A stretch of DNA of 64,000 bases from a virus, in the IMG/VR virus record IMGVR_UViG_3300042502_001136, positions 19,239 through 83,238 of that record. The stretch is one strand, 5' to 3'. Shown here in pieces: positions 26,980-36,120 of the stretch. Made by a program: the position numbers and the translations under genes. The stretch's first letter is position 1, and each line of letters begins with the position of its first letter. The notes under the pieces are model-generated. The model saw only the letters and a list, made by a program, of their open reading frames with translations, was not told the DNA's origin and made no database searches.

Positions 26980-27354
26980 ATGGAAGCATTTAAAGACTAT
27001 TACAAATTTCCACTCAAACAAGAACCAGTATTAGAAGAAGTAGTATTAACTGCTGATGATAATTTTGCTATTGAGTTTGTAGAAGAAGATGATAAAAAAG
27101 GATTATATCTTTCTGATGTAACTAAAAAAGAAATAATTCATGCTCTTAATAAAGGAAATAAAATACAACAGTATTTTCCTAATCTTAATATTGAAGGAAG
27201 TTATATTAAATCAGGTAACAAAACTCTTATATCTATAAGAGGTTGGGGTAATCTTACTGGTATTGGTGGACATAATTTAGATGTTGATAAAGCTAAATCT
27301 ATTCAACATCAATTTGCTCTTTATATAGTTAATTGTTTGACTAAATCTTTATAG
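26980..27354 (+). CDS. Hypothetical protein downstream of the structured element
   Basis: 124 residues. Acidic N-terminus (LEEVVLTADDNFAIEFVEEDD), beta-rich centre with GSYIKSGNKTLISIRGWGN, and a C-terminal helix (DVDKAKSIQHQFALYIVN) that loosely resembles the ends of the small early proteins at 23995 and 25512. Function unknown. Confidence 0.6.
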   Translation: MEAFKDYYKFPLKQEPVLEEVVLTADDNFAIEFVEEDDKKGLYLSDVTKKEIIHALNKGNKIQQYFPNLNIEGSYIKSGNKTLISIRGWGNLTGIGGHNLDVDKAKSIQHQFALYIVNCLTKSL

Positions 27355-27356
27355 AT

Positions 27357-27533
27357 ATGAGCAAAGAAAAACGACCTAGAATAGCAATAGGACAATTAGT
27401 TCGTTCAACAAATGAAGTACAACAAAGTTGTATTAGACAATTATGCATTGCTCAATATTATAATCCTAATAATTATACTCGTATTAAACGAAAAGTAATA
27501 CAATCAGAAGATGAACAAGAAAAAACCAATTAA
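27357..27533 (+). CDS. 58-residue basic protein
   Basis: ATG at 27357 two bases after the previous stop, TAA at 27531-27533. The translation begins MSKEKRPRIAIGQLVRSTNE and is basic, with two Cys. It fills the gap between neighbours exactly and keeps the local codon style. Unknown function; possibly nucleic-acid binding because of its charge. Confidence 0.5.
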   Translation: MSKEKRPRIAIGQLVRSTNEVQQSCIRQLCIAQYYNPNNYTRIKRKVIQSEDEQEKTN

Positions 27534-27547
27534 ATAAATAACTAATA

Positions 27548-27751
27548 ATGAAGAAGAAGCCTAAGTATGTGGTAGTAGTACCTACACATAGAAGAACAGG
27601 TGCAACAGCTCCTGCAATTACAACATCAGTAACATATGTTAATATTGATGATTTAAATAATAATGATCGAAAAAGAGCAATAGATGAAGCTGAACAAGCA
27701 TCAAGACTAAGTGCTTCTGATGAATACGATTTTAGAATCAAAGAAAACTAA
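27548..27751 (+). CDS. 67-residue hypothetical protein
   Basis: Begins MKKKPKYVVVVPTHRRTGAT and ends in a charged helix (DRKRAIDEAEQASRL). It is the last gene before a 622-base non-coding stretch. An overlapping opposite-strand frame is less plausible because all neighbours run rightward. Not recognised. Confidence 0.5.
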   Translation: MKKKPKYVVVVPTHRRTGATAPAITTSVTYVNIDDLNNNDRKRAIDEAEQASRLSASDEYDFRIKEN

Positions 27752-28373
27752 GATTGTAGAGGTTAAACATTGAAACCTTGTATCTAAATCACCTGATACA
27801 AAAGAAAGAGTATCGAAAATAGTAATATATAAGATGCTCCACACAACACTTGAAATGGTATTTGAGAGTGAACATAGGATATTAGTAGTATTTAGAGATA
27901 CTTATAGTGATATATCTGTTGATATATCTGTTGATGTGTGATGGGTTACCAGCATGACCATTATAAATAATAAAAGTATTAGATAACAAATCTAAAATTG
28001 GGATACTTAAAGTTTATGATGGTGCTAATGATTAAAAAGGAGAAATCCATAAAGATACTCATTTTTGGTTGAGTTTTATTTGTTTGTTTGATGTACTACC
28101 CCGCTACACTTACATAGTGTAGCGGAATTACATTTTTACCCCTTTGTAGTACTATAATATTACTTTAGATATAAAGTTCAATACAAGTGTTTAAAATAAG
28201 CCAAGAATTTTACTAATGATGATATTTACCCCAATAGAAGATAGTGTTCGTTTGAGGTAATTGAAATATATCATTATATTAGTGATAATATTAATGCTCA
28301 TATTACAGACAAAACAAACATTCCCTCTATTGGGAAAAATATTAACTATAGAAACTTTAATAATTATATATAT
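27752..28373. other. Non-coding region with hairpins and an inverted motif pair
   Basis: 622 bases without a convincing gene; a 35-codon frame at 27834-27941 is possible but weak. It holds a TGTATC/GATACA inverted repeat (27779-27800), a 12-bp tandem duplication GATATATCTGTT (27909-27932), the strong nested hairpin 28093-28152, and an inverted pair of the dispersed motif: CCCCAATAGA on plus (28229-28238) and a one-mismatch copy on minus (28326-28335). It precedes the GroES-like gene and the replication block, so it probably carries promoters or a control RNA. Confidence 0.5.
28093..28152 (+). promoter_or_regulatory. Nested hairpin element
   Basis: A perfect 10-bp GC-rich stem, CCGCTACACT (28101-28110) with AGTGTAGCGG (28116-28125) and loop TACAT, is enclosed by a second stem, GTACTAC (28093-28099) with GTAGTAC (28146-28152). 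A short T run (TTTTTA) follows the inner stem after seven bases. It may be a terminator for the upstream unit or a structured leader. Confidence 0.5.
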
Positions 28374-28706
28374 ATGGCGTTAGAACTAGAACAAATCAAA
28401 TTGAAACATGGTCTTCTACTAATAGAAGAAGAAAAACCAATGGTAGCAACACACTCAGGTGGTGTAGCTAAAACACAAGACACTATTAATGCAGAAATTG
28501 CAAAAAAACAAATTTACATAGGTAAAGTTGTTAAAGTAATTAAATCATTAAAAGACGAAGATGAAGATTGTATTGATTGCAAAGAAGGTGACATAGTATG
28601 TTATCAAAAACAAGCTTGTGACCCTTTTGATATTCCTATTAATGGATATAACAATCTTAAAACAATAAGACCTGTTTATATCATTGCTATTATTACAAGT
28701 GAGTAA
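28374..28706 (+). CDS. GroES-like (chaperonin-10 fold) protein, tentative
   Basis: 110 residues. The order of elements resembles chaperonin-10: an opening strand LKHGLLLIEEEK, a middle loop containing ATHSGGVAKTQDTINAEIAKKQ where GroES has its mobile loop, then IGKVVKVIKS, CKEGDIVCYQKQACDPFDI and a closing VYIIAIITSE. GKVV...GDIV.Y...I is the Cpn10 rhythm. If correct it could redirect host GroEL to fold virion proteins, as T4 gp31 does. Sequence similarity is weak, so this is a hypothesis. Confidence 0.5.
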   Translation: MALELEQIKLKHGLLLIEEEKPMVATHSGGVAKTQDTINAEIAKKQIYIGKVVKVIKSLKDEDEDCIDCKEGDIVCYQKQACDPFDIPINGYNNLKTIRPVYIIAIITSE

Positions 28707-29031
28707 TGTAATCACAAAATATCTATTAGAACAAGGAGAACTTATTGCACAAACTACCAGCTATGGTAGAGCAGAAAAATTCAATAAAACTCTTGAAGCT
28801 ATAGAAAAAGAAAGACCTAATTGGGTAACTAGAATAGGTTATTTTAAAAAACTTATTGTTCCAAATAAAATAGAGTTTAATAATGTTAATAAAGAACCTT
28901 ATCCTATAACTCTAAGCATACTTCCTACATTAGATGTTCCAAAAGAAAATATTAAATATGAAATACTATTTACTATTGGAAGTGAAGATGATGGAAAATT
29001 ATTAAGTTATATAGAAATAGAAGAACCTTAA
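28699..29031 (+). CDS. Hypothetical protein, likely GTG start
   Basis: 110 residues from GTG 28699 (SNVITKYLLEQGELI), which overlaps the previous stop by eight bases; a TTG at 28684 is the only longer alternative and no ATG fits. A helical first half (YGRAEKFNKTLEAIEKERPNW) is followed by beta strands. No motif recognised. Confidence 0.5.
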   Translation: MSNVITKYLLEQGELIAQTTSYGRAEKFNKTLEAIEKERPNWVTRIGYFKKLIVPNKIEFNNVNKEPYPITLSILPTLDVPKENIKYEILFTIGSEDDGKLLSYIEIEEP

Positions 29032-29049
29032 CTATTTATACTCTCTCAT

Positions 29050-29322
29050 ATGGATAAAAATACACCCAATTTAGAACATGATAAATATCCACAAGTATTT
29101 AATAGAGAATATCCTATTAAAGATATGTCTGTTGGATATTTAAAGACTCAAATTGAAAAGATAGAAAGAACTGAAATTAATTCTGAATATCTTAAAGATT
29201 TGAAAGCTGAATATAAATTTAAAACAACTATTAGATTTGTATCTCTTACAACTAAAACTAATTGTGATTTTACAATTAAATCAAAAATTACTATAACCCT
29301 TAATCCTAATAATCTAAAATAA
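29050..29322 (+). CDS. Hypothetical protein
   Basis: 90 residues, basic. Helical middle (VGYLKTQIEKIERTEINSEYLKDLKAEYKF) and a C-terminal pair of strands (TTIRFVSLTTKTNCDFTIKS). Followed two bases later by the next gene. Not recognised. Confidence 0.5.
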   Translation: MDKNTPNLEHDKYPQVFNREYPIKDMSVGYLKTQIEKIERTEINSEYLKDLKAEYKFKTTIRFVSLTTKTNCDFTIKSKITITLNPNNLK

Positions 29323-29324
29323 AA

Positions 29325-29507
29325 ATGAACGATAGATTCAAAATCCTTAAAGGAACGCCACAAGATGTAGAAGAAGTATTAAATGAACTTGTAACAAAAG
29401 GACAATTTGTTAAAGTAATTAGTAGTTGTGCTATGGGCACAAAAGATATTGCTGTTACTTGTTTTGTTCGTCCTGATAAATTAACTGCCGGTAAAGGTAC
29501 AAAGTAA
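29325..29507 (+). CDS. 60-residue hypothetical protein
   Basis: Compact alpha/beta protein: helix PQDVEEVLNELVTKG then strands FVKVISSCAMGTKDIAVTCFV. It begins two bases after the previous stop and ends three before the exonuclease gene, so it is part of that operon. Not recognised. Confidence 0.5.
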   Translation: MNDRFKILKGTPQDVEEVLNELVTKGQFVKVISSCAMGTKDIAVTCFVRPDKLTAGKGTK

Positions 29508-29510
29508 GAA

Positions 29511-30179
29511 ATGAAAAGAATACTAATTTTTGATACAGAAACACATGATAGAGCTAAGAATTTTGGTAAACCTGAAGATGATTTAACTAATTATCCTTAT
29601 GTTTTACAAATTGCTGGTAAAATCATTGAAGTTGATGAAACTCTTGCAGATTTTAATCCTAAGATAATATATACTTTTAATAAGTATGTAAGACCTACTA
29701 GGGATAACAAAGAATTTATAATAACTCCTGCTTCTAAAAAAATACATAATTTATCAGAAGAATTACTTTTTAAAGAAGGAGAAGATATTAAAGATATTAG
29801 TTATCACTTTAATGGATTAGCAAATGCAGTAGATTATATAGTTGCTCATAACATTCAATTTGATAGAAATGTTATGGCTTCTGAATTACTTAGATTAGGC
29901 ATTAAACCTACAGCTAAAAAAGGTTGTAGAGCATTTTGTACTATGAAATATAATACTAACATTATTAAACTTCCTAATCCTAACTACCCTAATAGTTTTA
30001 AATTTCCATCATTAAGTGATATGTATTTGTATTACTTCAAAAAGGAATTAGCAGAGAACTATAAAGCACATGATGCTATGGGTGATGTAGACGCATTAAC
30101 AGATTGTGTATTAGTTATGCTATTAACTGATAATAATTTTGCTGAATGGATTAAAGGAAATGTTGAAGATATTTATTAA
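29511..30179 (+). CDS. DnaQ-like 3'-5' exonuclease (DEDDh)
   Basis: 222 residues. The acidic exonuclease set is visible: D8 and E10 in LIFDTETHD, the ExoII-like VAHNIQFDRNVM, and ExoIII HDAMGDVDA with the histidine of the DEDDh class. It would proofread or trim 3' ends alongside the phage polymerase, which also has its own exonuclease domain (next genes). The pairing of a stand-alone exonuclease and a Dda/RecD-like helicase suggests end processing or recombination. Confidence 0.8.
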   Translation: MKRILIFDTETHDRAKNFGKPEDDLTNYPYVLQIAGKIIEVDETLADFNPKIIYTFNKYVRPTRDNKEFIITPASKKIHNLSEELLFKEGEDIKDISYHFNGLANAVDYIVAHNIQFDRNVMASELLRLGIKPTAKKGCRAFCTMKYNTNIIKLPNPNYPNSFKFPSLSDMYLYYFKKELAENYKAHDAMGDVDALTDCVLVMLLTDNNFAEWIKGNVEDIY

Positions 30180-30200
30180 CATATTTTAATATTACATTTA

Positions 30201-31556
30201 ATGACTCTTACACCTGACCAAGAGTTAGCAAAAACACAAATATTAGCATGGGCTGAAAACACTATTCTTAAAACTGATTATGATTATTTTATTACACTAG
30301 CAGGTTATGCTGGTACTGGTAAAACAACTGTAATTAATAATATCTTACAACAGTTAAGACATAAAAAGATAGTGGTTTCAGCTCCTACACATAAAGCTAA
30401 AAATGTAATTGCTGCCTCTACAAATAAAACTGCTGAAACTATACAAAAACTATTAGGTTTAAGACCTGATGTTGATTTAGCAGATTTTAATCCTAATAAA
30501 CCTGTTTTTATGCAAATGGCAGAAGAAACTATTCAATTTTATAACATACTTGTTATAGATGAAAGTTCTATGCTTAATGAAGCCGCTGTTAATCTTATTT
30601 TTGAAAAAGCAGTTAAACACAGAGTTAAAGTAATTTTTATGGGAGATAAATATCAACTTCCTCCAGTAGGAGAAGTATTAAGTAAAATATTTAATCTACC
30701 CAATGTTGTATATTTAGATACTATTGTTAGACAATCTAATACTAACCCTAATCAAAAGTTAATTGAAATAGCTAGAGATGATGTTAGAAATGGAACTGAC
30801 CATATTCATAAATATATTAAAGAAGTTAAACATGATATGAATGACAAAGAAGGATTTAAAGTCCTTAATAAAGAACATTTTTATCCTGCATTAATAGAAA
30901 AGTATTATGATGCTGAATACAATCAAAATCCTAATTTAGTTAAAACTATTGCATGGACAAATAAATCTGTTAAAGCATTAAATCTTTATATTAGAAGTAA
31001 ACTTCTTCCTAATAGTGATTTAGTTACAGTAGGTGATATTCTTATGGGATATAAACCTATTACAAAAGAAATACAAGCTCCACCTTATTATATTCCATTA
31101 GTAGAAAACTCTGCTGATTATATAGTAACTAAAGTAACTAAAAAAAGTAATTTTATTGTAGGTGTTCCTATTGAAGGCTATGATGTAGAATTTAAAGATA
31201 AAAAATATCCTGTTTTTATTCTAGCTAGAGAAAGTTATCCTGTTTTTATTGAACAATATAAACAAAGACTTTCAGTAGGTAAAACACAAAGACGTTGGAA
31301 ATCTTTTTATGAATTTAAAGATGCTATTTGTATCATTGAAGATATTTATGATGAAAACCTTCAATTAGTTTGTAGTAAAGATATTGATTATGGTTATGCT
31401 ATTACAGTACATAAATCTCAAGGTAGTACGTATACAAATGTTTGTACATTATTATCTGATATTTGTCGTAATAGAACTGCTGCTGATAGAAGAAAACTTA
31501 TTTATGTAGCTCTTTCAAGAACTTCTCAAGAAAATATAATATATGATAACTCTTAA
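30201..31556 (+). CDS. SF1 DNA helicase, RecD/Dda-like
   Basis: 451 residues. Motifs in order: Walker A GYAGTGKTT (residues 35-43), Walker B VIDESSML, motif III GDKYQLPPVGE, a UvrD_C-type segment DYGYAITVHKSQGSTY, and motif VI YVALSRTS. This set defines 5'-3' helicases of the RecD2/Dda type. In T4, Dda acts in replication initiation and strand invasion; a similar role fits here. It is followed by a small unknown gene and PolA. Confidence 0.87.
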   Translation: MTLTPDQELAKTQILAWAENTILKTDYDYFITLAGYAGTGKTTVINNILQQLRHKKIVVSAPTHKAKNVIAASTNKTAETIQKLLGLRPDVDLADFNPNKPVFMQMAEETIQFYNILVIDESSMLNEAAVNLIFEKAVKHRVKVIFMGDKYQLPPVGEVLSKIFNLPNVVYLDTIVRQSNTNPNQKLIEIARDDVRNGTDHIHKYIKEVKHDMNDKEGFKVLNKEHFYPALIEKYYDAEYNQNPNLVKTIAWTNKSVKALNLYIRSKLLPNSDLVTVGDILMGYKPITKEIQAPPYYIPLVENSADYIVTKVTKKSNFIVGVPIEGYDVEFKDKKYPVFILARESYPVFIEQYKQRLSVGKTQRRWKSFYEFKDAICIIEDIYDENLQLVCSKDIDYGYAITVHKSQGSTYTNVCTLLSDICRNRTAADRRKLIYVALSRTSQENIIYDNS

Positions 31557-31576
31557 TTATAATAAATATACTCTAA

Positions 31577-31882
31577 ATGGCTAATCCTCTAATTACAACA
31601 TTAAATCAAAGTCCTAATACTTTTAAAGAGTGTAGACTATATTTATTGGCGAAATTAGGAGATAAAGAAACATTATTTAAAGTAGAAGCATCTAGTGTTG
31701 ATGCTTGTCTTAAATACTATATAAGCTTTTTAGAATATAAAGAACTTAACATTTCAAATGTTATAAGTTATTATACTTATGAACGACCAGATATTACAAG
31801 TTATTGGGAGCTACTTAAAATAAGTATAATAGGTGCTTTTAGAAAACTAGAAAAAGGAGATACTAACTTTGATATAATTTAA
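31577..31882 (+). CDS. Hypothetical protein between helicase and polymerase
   Basis: 101 residues, helical with an aromatic-rich centre (KYYISFLEYKELNISNVISYYTYE). It starts 20 bases after the helicase stop and ends two bases before the PolA start. An accessory replication role is suggested by position alone. Confidence 0.5.
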   Translation: MANPLITTLNQSPNTFKECRLYLLAKLGDKETLFKVEASSVDACLKYYISFLEYKELNISNVISYYTYERPDITSYWELLKISIIGAFRKLEKGDTNFDII

Positions 31883-31884
31883 CT

Positions 31885-34212
31885 ATGATATACTTTGTAA
31901 CAGAAAGAAAAGAATATTATAGAGAACGTATTAATAAAGATATATTTTCTGATATTATTATTCTAGATAGTATCGAAGGAAAAGAGCTTTATTATAAATT
32001 ACTAGGTAAACGAAAAATACTAGCATTTGATATTGAAGCTAATGGATTGGATGCTCATACACTTAGTCCCATACTTTATGGTATTGGTGTTAAAGGTATT
32101 CAATTTATGTTTGATTGGACTGTTGATATTAAAGATATTTTTGAACACATATTAAAGTATAATATTATATTACTAGGACACAATTTAAAGTATGATATAA
32201 AGGTAATAGCAGTAAATTATAATATACTGTTTACAAAACTTTATGATACTATGATTGCAGACCAAAGAATATGGATGAAAACTGGATATAGATTTAGTTA
32301 TGCTGAATTAGTACAAAGATACTTAAATAAAACAGTTCTTAAATCTACTAGAAATGAATTTATTGATGCAGACCCTTCTACATTTAAAATAACTGCTTCT
32401 CATTTATATTATCTTAAAGGAGATTTAGTTGATTTATTTGATATTAGAAAAATACAACAAAAACACATTAAGAAATATAATATTCCTTTTCTTATTTATG
32501 GTATAGAATTTCCATTAATCTCAGTTATAGCAGAAGCAGAACTTACTGGTTTTGAATTTAACATAGATTTATGGAGAGAACGTATTAAAAAAGATAAAGA
32601 AGAATTATATAAACTTAAATTAGCTTTAGATGCTGAAGTTAAAAAGTTAAAAGAGTTTGTAAGTTTATTTGGAGATAATGGAGATATTAGTATTAATACT
32701 CTATTAGGCGGACAAAAATATAATAAAGAACGCAAACCTAGTGAATTAGAAGATTTTGTTAATACTGATGATACTGTTAATCAACCTGATTTATTTGGTA
32801 ACAAAATGACTACTAGAGCTTTTACAGGACTAAAAAAGAAGATTGATATTAATGTAGGAAATATTAATTATAAATCTAAAAAAGATATAGTTTTTATATT
32901 TGCTGCATTAAAAGAACCTCTTATTACTCCTTTAGAAACTATTGCCGTTCCACAACTAGATAAAAAAGGTAAATTAATTGGTAGCGTTGATAATTTTACT
33001 ATTAAAGCTGATTTATTACAAAAGTTTATATTGTTAAAGCCTAATTCTAAGATGATACCATTTATAGAATTAATTATAAAACATAGTAAACTTGAAAAAG
33101 CTTTAAGTACTTATGGTGAAAATTTTATTAATAAAATTAATCCTAAGACTGGTAAAATTCATACTATCTTTAGACAATGTGATGCAGATACAGGTAGATA
33201 TCAATCCGGAGGAGGAGATAATGAACCTGATAAATATAATGCACAAAACATTCCTAGAGATAATGCTTATAGAAATTGTTTTACTGTTGATACAAGTAAA
33301 TATAGTTTAGTTACTGCTGATTATGAAGGTGCAGAATTAGTAGTTATGGCATCTCATGCTCAAGACTTTAAACTAATAGAGATATCTAAACAAGATATGC
33401 ATAGCTATATGGCAACTAAATGTTGGAAAAATATTTACTATTATAGAGCTAAAAGATTATTTGATTATTTTAGTGGTAATATTGCAGGAAAAACAACAGA
33501 ATTAATAAATGAATATAAACAATTAAAAGACTTATCACAAAACTATTTAGTTACTAAAGCTATAAAATATGTTCGTGATGCTTTTAAACCTATGACTTTT
33601 GGAGTTATTTATGGTATGTATCCTAAAAAAGCAGGAGCAACCTTAAATATACCATCAGAAGAAGGTAAAATTGTTATTCAAACTATTGAAGCTGAAATTC
33701 CTGATACTATTAAAATGGTTAAACAAGCTTCTGCTTTTGCTAAAGCTAATGGTTATGTTATTTTAGAATCTAGAACTAATGCACGTGCATGGTTTCCTAA
33801 TCTTATTAAACTTCTTAAAAAAGAAATTAATGAAAAGGATAACTTTTATGATATATCTAGTGAATTATCGGCTGCTCGTAATATTAGAATTCAAGGTACT
33901 CAAGCTACATTTCTTAAAGAAGCCGCAGTAGTATTACGTAAATATTTTAAAAAACATAAAATAGATGCTATTCAATTATCTTGGGTACATGATGAATTTA
34001 TTATTCAAATACCTCTTCATTTAGATGGTCAATCAGATGAATGGAAAGAATGGAGTAAGTCAAATTCACTCAAACACCCTCTATCTATTGGGGAAACTGT
34101 TGAAAGTCTAGCAGATGTTATTAAAATTGTATTACAAGAAGTTGCTAATAAATATTTAGAAAATATTACTATTAGAGTTGATTTACAAGTAAAACCTTAT
34201 TGGTTTAAATAA
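31885..34212 (+). CDS. polA: DNA polymerase, family A, with 3'-5' exonuclease domain
   Basis: 775 residues. Exonuclease domain: D49/E51 in AFDIEANGLD, LLGHNLKYD (ExoII), and a Y...D ExoIII near YLKGDLVDLF. Polymerase domain: DADTGRYQS, motif A VTADYEGAEL with catalytic D479, motif B RDAFKPMTFGVIYGM, and motif C WVHDEF with D703. It is the main replicative polymerase of the phage. Insertions in the thumb region (about 245-330) make it longer than T7-like enzymes. The dispersed CCCCAATAGA motif occurs inside it on the minus strand (34084-34093). Confidence 0.92.
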   Translation: MIYFVTERKEYYRERINKDIFSDIIILDSIEGKELYYKLLGKRKILAFDIEANGLDAHTLSPILYGIGVKGIQFMFDWTVDIKDIFEHILKYNIILLGHNLKYDIKVIAVNYNILFTKLYDTMIADQRIWMKTGYRFSYAELVQRYLNKTVLKSTRNEFIDADPSTFKITASHLYYLKGDLVDLFDIRKIQQKHIKKYNIPFLIYGIEFPLISVIAEAELTGFEFNIDLWRERIKKDKEELYKLKLALDAEVKKLKEFVSLFGDNGDISINTLLGGQKYNKERKPSELEDFVNTDDTVNQPDLFGNKMTTRAFTGLKKKIDINVGNINYKSKKDIVFIFAALKEPLITPLETIAVPQLDKKGKLIGSVDNFTIKADLLQKFILLKPNSKMIPFIELIIKHSKLEKALSTYGENFINKINPKTGKIHTIFRQCDADTGRYQSGGGDNEPDKYNAQNIPRDNAYRNCFTVDTSKYSLVTADYEGAELVVMASHAQDFKLIEISKQDMHSYMATKCWKNIYYYRAKRLFDYFSGNIAGKTTELINEYKQLKDLSQNYLVTKAIKYVRDAFKPMTFGVIYGMYPKKAGATLNIPSEEGKIVIQTIEAEIPDTIKMVKQASAFAKANGYVILESRTNARAWFPNLIKLLKKEINEKDNFYDISSELSAARNIRIQGTQATFLKEAAVVLRKYFKKHKIDAIQLSWVHDEFIIQIPLHLDGQSDEWKEWSKSNSLKHPLSIGETVESLADVIKIVLQEVANKYLENITIRVDLQVKPYWFK

Positions 34213-34719
34213 ATGGAAGAAAAAAAACAAAATTTAGTATTTAATAGAATTGCTACAAAAGATAGTACTGATAAAGCTGTAACTTCCCCCAATAAAGGAA
34301 AGGTTAGTTCAAGTCCTCGTAATGGTACATCTAATTCTATTAGTGAATCTAGTTTAATTAAAATTACTCTTAAAAAAGGAGCAGTAGTTAAACTTGTTAA
34401 AAATGAAGAAGAAGATTATTCACATCTAACTACTTCACAGGATATTATAGATTTGGATATTAGAAATCCTAATGCTATATATAGTTTTGAACCGGCTTTA
34501 TTTAATGATTTTATTGATAAAGCTACACATAACATTAACCCTTTTGTTAAAATAGGTGATACTGTTATTGTTAAAAAGAAATATGCAAATAGTAAAGGAC
34601 ATATACCTAGAAAAGTAAAAGATATTTATTTTAAGTCTTTAGGTAATATGACTGTTATTATTGCAGTATTACAAGATGGAGAACTTGAACTTTGTAATAG
34701 ATTACAATTATGGAAATAA
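34213..34719 (+). CDS. Hypothetical protein with a disordered N-terminus and small beta domain
   Basis: 168 residues, directly abutting the PolA stop and overlapping the helicase gene by 10 bases. The first 60 residues are Ser/Lys/Asn-rich and probably disordered. The C-terminal 60 (KIGDTVIVKKKYANSKGHIPRKVKDIYF) look like an SH3- or KOW-like beta barrel. It could be a polymerase or helicase accessory factor. Confidence 0.55.
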   Translation: MEEKKQNLVFNRIATKDSTDKAVTSPNKGKVSSSPRNGTSNSISESSLIKITLKKGAVVKLVKNEEEDYSHLTTSQDIIDLDIRNPNAIYSFEPALFNDFIDKATHNINPFVKIGDTVIVKKKYANSKGHIPRKVKDIYFKSLGNMTVIIAVLQDGELELCNRLQLWK

Positions 34720-36119
34720 ATCAAATAAAACTAGAAAGACAATTACTAGGTAGAGATATTTGGTTTAATAATAATTGTGACGGTATACTAGATTATGCTC
34801 CCGGAGTAGGTAAAACCTATACTACATTTCTATGTCTTAAAGCATTAGAAAATATTAAAAGACACAGTTATTTAATAGTAGTTCCCGGAGCAGAACTAGT
34901 TAAACAATGGGAAGATAAACTTGTCCTTGAATTTCCTAAATATTTTTTAGATAGAATATTTGTTAAAACAGTACAAACACTTTTATCTGAAAATAATAGT
35001 TATGAAGTAGATGTTCTTGTTATTGATGAAATTCATGAATTTACATCAGAAGAAAGACTAAAAGTTATTAATGGTACTTTAGTTAAATGTAAACATTTTT
35101 TAGGTCTTAGTGGTACTACTACTAATTATAATTTTAGAAGTATTATAAAATATCATAAAATTATAGATACTATTACTATTGAAGAAGCTAAAGAAAAAGG
35201 ATTTGTTGCAGATTTTGTTGAATATAACATGGGATTAGCTTTAACTGAAAAAGAAGTAGAGAAATATAATATTTATACTAATCGTATTTCTGATAATCTT
35301 CCTAAATTTAATAATGATTTAGCTTTAGCACAAAAGATTATTACAGGTGGATATGATAAACATAAACGTTATTTTGTTGGAGCTAGTTGGGCAAGGTCTT
35401 ATGCCTATTCAAAAGGATGGAAAGAAAACTTAAATATGTCATTAGAACAGCATCAACTATTAGAAGCTATATGGAATCCTAATACTGTTATAGGTTATGC
35501 ACGAAGTTTATTAACTGCTATAAGAAGTAGAAAAGAACTATTAAATTTAGCAGAAAGTAAATATATTGCTACATTAGACCTTGTTAATAAATTCAATAAA
35601 GTTAAAACTATTATATTTTCAGAATCTACTGAATTTGCAGATATAATAGGAGATACTTTAAATAAAAATAATCATCCTACTGTTATTTATCACTCTAATC
35701 TTCAAACTAAAATTATTACTTCTGATAAAACAGGTAAATTAATTAAATTTGGTAAAACAAGATTAAAAACAAAAGCAATAGCAGATATTAAAACAGGAAA
35801 AGCTAGAGTTTTAAGTACTGCAAAATCTCTTGATAGAGGTTTAGATATTGAAGATTTAAGATTTGGAATTACTACAAGTGGTACACAAAATGCTACACAA
35901 TATAAGCAACGAAGAGGAAGAACAGGAAGAAAAGAAGCTAATATATTTGGAGATGTACCTGTATTACTTGTTAATCTATTTATAGCTGATACACAAGATG
36001 AAAAATGGTTAAGAAATAGACAAAAAGATAGTGTACATGAAATTATATGGGTTACTACTATTGATGACATATCTTATACACCTCCGCCTAATATAGAATT
36101 TACTATTAAAGATTTATAA
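34710..36119 (+). CDS. SF2 helicase/translocase, SNF2-like
   Basis: 469 residues. Walker A APGVGKT (30-36), DEIH box in VLVIDEIHEF, motif III LSGTT, a second RecA domain with TVIYHSN, and motif VI QRRGRTGR. The architecture resembles the phage DEAD/SNF2-type helicases seen in replication blocks. It may remodel forks or displace proteins from DNA. It overlaps the upstream gene, so the two are coupled. Confidence 0.82.
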   Translation: MEINQIKLERQLLGRDIWFNNNCDGILDYAPGVGKTYTTFLCLKALENIKRHSYLIVVPGAELVKQWEDKLVLEFPKYFLDRIFVKTVQTLLSENNSYEVDVLVIDEIHEFTSEERLKVINGTLVKCKHFLGLSGTTTNYNFRSIIKYHKIIDTITIEEAKEKGFVADFVEYNMGLALTEKEVEKYNIYTNRISDNLPKFNNDLALAQKIITGGYDKHKRYFVGASWARSYAYSKGWKENLNMSLEQHQLLEAIWNPNTVIGYARSLLTAIRSRKELLNLAESKYIATLDLVNKFNKVKTIIFSESTEFADIIGDTLNKNNHPTVIYHSNLQTKIITSDKTGKLIKFGKTRLKTKAIADIKTGKARVLSTAKSLDRGLDIEDLRFGITTSGTQNATQYKQRRGRTGRKEANIFGDVPVLLVNLFIADTQDEKWLRNRQKDSVHEIIWVTTIDDISYTPPPNIEFTIKDL

Positions 36120-36120
36120 G

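Noticed and set aside
27834-27941. 35-codon reading frame in the non-coding stretch
   Set aside because: Short, isolated, partly made of a 12-bp tandem repeat, and with codons unlike the neighbours; not enough support for a gene.
28229-28335. The inverted motif pair as terminal inverted repeats of a small insertion element
   Set aside because: The arms are short, the same motif occurs singly elsewhere, there is no transposase or target duplication, and the enclosed DNA is not gene-like.
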